Shown here: piece after piece, positions 3,982 to 6,488 of the stretch
Layout of the letters: each line of letters begins with the position of its first letter
How positions within the stretch are numbered: position 1 is the first letter of the stretch
Assembly: GCA_023460715.1 (NCBI GenBank)
Contig: JAEWPH010000066.1
Span: forward strand, 1 to 6,488
DNA from: Pseudomonadota bacterium
GTDB lineage: Bacteria > Pseudomonadota > Gammaproteobacteria > Burkholderiales > Burkholderiaceae_C
Direction: 5' to 3'
DNA length: 6,488 nucleotides
Translations under genes and position numbers: made by a program
Notes under the pieces: generated by a model
What the model saw: only the letters and a program-made list of their open reading frames with translations
Told to the model about the DNA's origin: nothing
Databases searched by the model: none

Positions 3982-6332
3982 AGCAGGCCCGGCTGCGCAG
4001 CAGCCTGATCGTGCGGCTGGTGGGGCTGTCGCTCCTGCTGCTGCTGGTCGTGCAGGTGGCGGGCTTCACCGTGGTGCGGGCCTCCATCGAGCAGAACGCC
4101 CGCAGCCAGGTGGCGCAGGCGCTGGACCTGGACGAGAACGTGTGGCGCCGGCTGGTGGAGGAGAACGCCGAGCGGCTGCAGCAAAGCGCCACCCTGCTGG
4201 CGGCGGACTACGGCTTCCGTTCGGCCGTCAATTCGGGCGACGTGGAGACCATCCAGTCGGTGCTGGAGAACCACGGCCAGCGGATCGGCGCGTCGGTGAC
4301 GGCCTTGCTCGACACGCGCATGCACCTGGTCTCGGTCAGCCTGGGCCAGGGGTCCGACCGCTACGGGTCGGTACTCACCGAGGTCATCCCGGCCTTGTCG
4401 CAGCAGTTCCAGGGCAGCCAGATCGTGGTGATGGACGGGCGGCCGTACCAGTTCGTGCTGGTGCCTTTGCGCGCGCCGGTGGTGATCGGCTGGGTGCTGA
4501 TGGGATTTCCGGTGAGCCAGGCGCTGGCCGATGAAATGAAGCAGCTGCTGTCGGTGGACGTGGCGGTCCTGGTCACAGGGGCGCAGGGCGGCACCACGGT
4601 GCCGGTGAGCACGCTGCCCGCGCAGGCCATGGACGTGCTGCGCGAACGCGGTCCCGTGGCGGAGTTGGCGACGCGGGACGGCACGCTGCTGGCGCGCCCG
4701 GTGCCCCTGCCCAGCGTCGGTGGCGACGTGCAGACGCTCATCCTGCGCTCCGTCGACCAGGTGCTGGCCCCGTACCGCCGGCTGCAGGTGCTGCTGGGCG
4801 CGATCACGCTGGGCGGCGTGCTGCTGTTCGCCCTGGGCACCGGGGCCATGGCGCTGCGCCTGGCGGTGCCGCTGCGCTCGCTGATCGAGGCCACGCGCGG
4901 CCTGTCGCGTGGCGACTACGCCGTGCCCATGGGCCACACCCGGCGCAAGGACGAGATCGGCACGCTGGCGCGCTCGTTCGACCGCATGCGCATCGACATC
5001 GCCAGCCAGCAGGCGGAGATCCAGCACCTGGCCGACACCGACCGCCTCACCGGCCTGCCCAACCGGGAGCGCTTCCGCCGGGCGCTCATGCAGGCCATCG
5101 CCGCCGGAGAGGACGGCAGCGCCGCTGCGCCGCTCGCGGTATTGACGCTCGACCTGGACCGCTTCAAGCATGTGAACGAAGTGCTGGGCTATGCCATGGG
5201 CGACCGGCTGCTGCAGGCCGTGGCCGAGCGCATCCGCCAGCAGGCGCGCTCGCCGCAGGACGTGGTGGCCCGCCTGGGCGGGAACGAGTTCGCCATGCTG
5301 ATGCCGCAGGCCGATGCGGCGGCCGCGCGGGAGATGGCGCAGCGCATTGCCCAGGCGTTCGAGACGCCGCTGGCCTTCGACGACCAGACCATCGACCTGA
5401 GCGCCGGCATCGGCTTCGCCTGCTGGCCCGGTCCCGCTGCCGATGCCGACACGCTGCTCAGCCATGCCGAGATCGCCATGTACGCTGCCAAGCGCCGGCT
5501 CAGCGGGGCGCAGCAGTACGACGCCTCGCTGGACTCGACCAGCCCGGAGACGCTGTCGCTGCTGACCGAGCTGCGCCGCGCCATCGACCGCGATGAACTG
5601 CGCCTGTACCTGCAGCCCAAGGTATCGCTCAACGGCCAGCCGGGCACCGCCGCCGAGGCGCTGGTGCGCTGGCAGCACCCCGAGCGCGGCCTGGTGCCGC
5701 CGATGCTGTTCATACCGTTCGCCGAGCAGACGGGCTTCGTGCGCCAGCTCACGCTGTGGATCTTCGGGCAGGCGGCGGCCCTGCTGGCCCATCCGCGCGT
5801 GCGGGGCCTGGGACTGCGCATCTCGGTCAACCTGTCCACGCGCGACCTGCTGGATCCGGAGCTGAGTCACAAGCTGGGCGCGCTGCTGGAGCGCCACGGC
5901 GTCGGCGCGTCGCAGTTCTGCCTGGAGATCACCGAGAGCGCGATCATGGACGACCCCCAGCGTGCCGAGGCCATGCTCAACCGCCTGTCCGAGCAGGGCT
6001 TCAAGCTGTCCATCGACGACTTCGGCACCGGCTACTCGTCGCTCGGCTATCTCAAGCGGCTGCCGGTGGACGAACTCAAGATCGACAAGTCGTTCGTGAT
6101 GGGCATGGCCACCGACAACGGCGATGCGCAGATCGTGCGCTCCACCATCGACCTGGCCCACAACCTCGGCCTCACCGTGGTGGCCGAGGGGGTGGAGACG
6201 GCCCCCATCCTGGAGCGGCTGCAGGCGCTGAGCTGCGACGACGCGCAGGGCTACTACATCAGCAAGCCGCTGCCGGTGGAGGCTTTCCTGGCCTGGCACG
6301 ACGGCGGCGTCGCTGCGGGCGCGAGACAATAG
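3978..6332 (+). CDS. Membrane sensor-HAMP-GGDEF-EAL protein, predicted c-di-GMP phosphodiesterase
   Basis: This 784-residue inner-membrane protein has TM1 (about 9-31), a periplasmic sensor (32-270) resembling a double-Cache domain of the dCache_3 type (fold named from memory), TM2 (272-294), HAMP (294-347; P298, D325-E326), GGDEF (about 351-515) and EAL (about 535-775). The cyclase signature is G434-G-N436-E-F438, with N replacing the catalytic Asp/Glu. The GH of the usual FKxIND..GH motif is GY, and the inhibitory RxxD site reads SPQD, so cyclase activity is probably lost, though D392 and the FK-N residues remain. The EAL domain keeps its set: E560-A-L, N618, E650, D680-D681 in DDFGTG, K701, E737 and Q757. 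It should therefore hydrolyse c-di-GMP to pGpG, with the GGDEF domain possibly acting as a GTP-binding regulator, and so favour motility over biofilm. The GTG start at 3978 overlaps the cupredoxin stop and has a good ribosome binding site; upstream in-frame codons at 3867 or later would read through the cupredoxin gene. Confidence 0.93.
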   Translation: MKQARLRSSLIVRLVGLSLLLLLVVQVAGFTVVRASIEQNARSQVAQALDLDENVWRRLVEENAERLQQSATLLAADYGFRSAVNSGDVETIQSVLENHGQRIGASVTALLDTRMHLVSVSLGQGSDRYGSVLTEVIPALSQQFQGSQIVVMDGRPYQFVLVPLRAPVVIGWVLMGFPVSQALADEMKQLLSVDVAVLVTGAQGGTTVPVSTLPAQAMDVLRERGPVAELATRDGTLLARPVPLPSVGGDVQTLILRSVDQVLAPYRRLQVLLGAITLGGVLLFALGTGAMALRLAVPLRSLIEATRGLSRGDYAVPMGHTRRKDEIGTLARSFDRMRIDIASQQAEIQHLADTDRLTGLPNRERFRRALMQAIAAGEDGSAAAPLAVLTLDLDRFKHVNEVLGYAMGDRLLQAVAERIRQQARSPQDVVARLGGNEFAMLMPQADAAAAREMAQRIAQAFETPLAFDDQTIDLSAGIGFACWPGPAADADTLLSHAEIAMYAAKRRLSGAQQYDASLDSTSPETLSLLTELRRAIDRDELRLYLQPKVSLNGQPGTAAEALVRWQHPERGLVPPMLFIPFAEQTGFVRQLTLWIFGQAAALLAHPRVRGLGLRISVNLSTRDLLDPELSHKLGALLERHGVGASQFCLEITESAIMDDPQRAEAMLNRLSEQGFKLSIDDFGTGYSSLGYLKRLPVDELKIDKSFVMGMATDNGDAQIVRSTIDLAHNLGLTVVAEGVETAPILERLQALSCDDAQGYYISKPLPVEAFLAWHDGGVAAGARQ

Positions 6333-6337
6333 GGCCC

Positions 6338-6488
6338 ATGCCCGATACGCCGTCCCGTCCTCCCGCTTCCGCCCCCTCCGCTGCCCCTACGCCGGCCGAT
6401 GCCTCCCAGCCGGCGCGCGCCACGCTGCGCCGCCCCGAGGGCTCGGCGCCCGTCCAGCCCCCGGTGCGCCGGGGCGCCACCCCGGCAC
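6338..6488 (+). CDS. Start of an unidentified gene with Pro/Ala-rich N-terminus (3' truncated by window)
   Basis: An ATG 5 bases after the stop of the GGDEF-EAL gene opens a frame that runs to the window edge, giving about 50 residues beginning MPDTPSRPPASAP. The visible part is rich in Pro, Ala, Ser and Arg, with no signal peptide or membrane segment, and looks like a disordered extension in front of a domain not yet reached. I do not recognise the family. The tight spacing suggests it is co-transcribed with the cupredoxin/EAL pair, but the ribosome binding site is poor (only AGGG just before the ATG), so a start further downstream is possible. Confidence 0.5.
   Translation, partial: MPDTPSRPPASAPSAAPTPADASQPARATLRRPEGSAPVQPPVRRGATPA

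Noticed and set aside
3792..6329. Very long open frame (845 codons) antisense to the cupredoxin and GGDEF-EAL genes
   Set aside because: Its translation is His/Arg/Gln/Ala-rich with no recognisable domain. Such frames arise opposite GC3-biased genes, and the plus strand here has clear family motifs throughout.

Overview
The window is GC-rich DNA with strongly GC3-biased reading frames, and it most resembles a betaproteobacterium of the Comamonadaceae (Acidovorax-like). The grounds are codon use, the gene families, and two short AT-rich inverted repeats of a type I recall from intergenic DNA of that family. The assignment is an inference from memory; no search was run. The content looks like ordinary chromosome. 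I see no phage, transposon, CRISPR array, toxin system, tRNA or rRNA.

Layout, left to right. (1) Positions 1-321 hold the C-terminal end of a GspB-type type II secretion accessory protein, followed by a strong stem-loop. (2) A 181-bp gap carries a degenerate copy of the AT-rich repeat and a second hairpin. It precedes a complete Crp/Fnr-family regulator at 503-1270 whose ligand pocket looks non-canonical. (3) Convergent with the regulator, on the minus strand at 1335-3017, is a complete Tsr-like methyl-accepting chemotaxis protein. (4) A 322-bp divergent intergenic region at 3018-3339 contains an intrinsic-terminator-like hairpin in the chemoreceptor leader, two palindromes and a second AT-rich repeat copy. 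(5) On the plus strand a secreted cupredoxin of the kind often labelled 'methylamine utilization protein' (3340-3981) overlaps by 4 bp a membrane-anchored sensor-HAMP-GGDEF-EAL protein (3978-6332). (6) Five bases later a proline/alanine-rich reading frame starts and runs off the window.

How the genes may work together. The chemoreceptor and the cupredoxin/c-di-GMP pair are divergently transcribed from one shared region, so flagellar steering and c-di-GMP turnover may be co-regulated. The GGDEF-EAL protein has a defective cyclase signature (GGNEF) and an intact EAL catalytic set, so it is predicted to be a c-di-GMP phosphodiesterase controlled by a periplasmic sensor domain. Its tight translational coupling to a periplasmic putative type 1 copper protein suggests that the copper protein supplies the signal, for example redox state, copper or a bound ligand. 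That link is the most interesting hypothesis here and is inference. The gspB fragment and the trailing partial gene have no evident connection to it.
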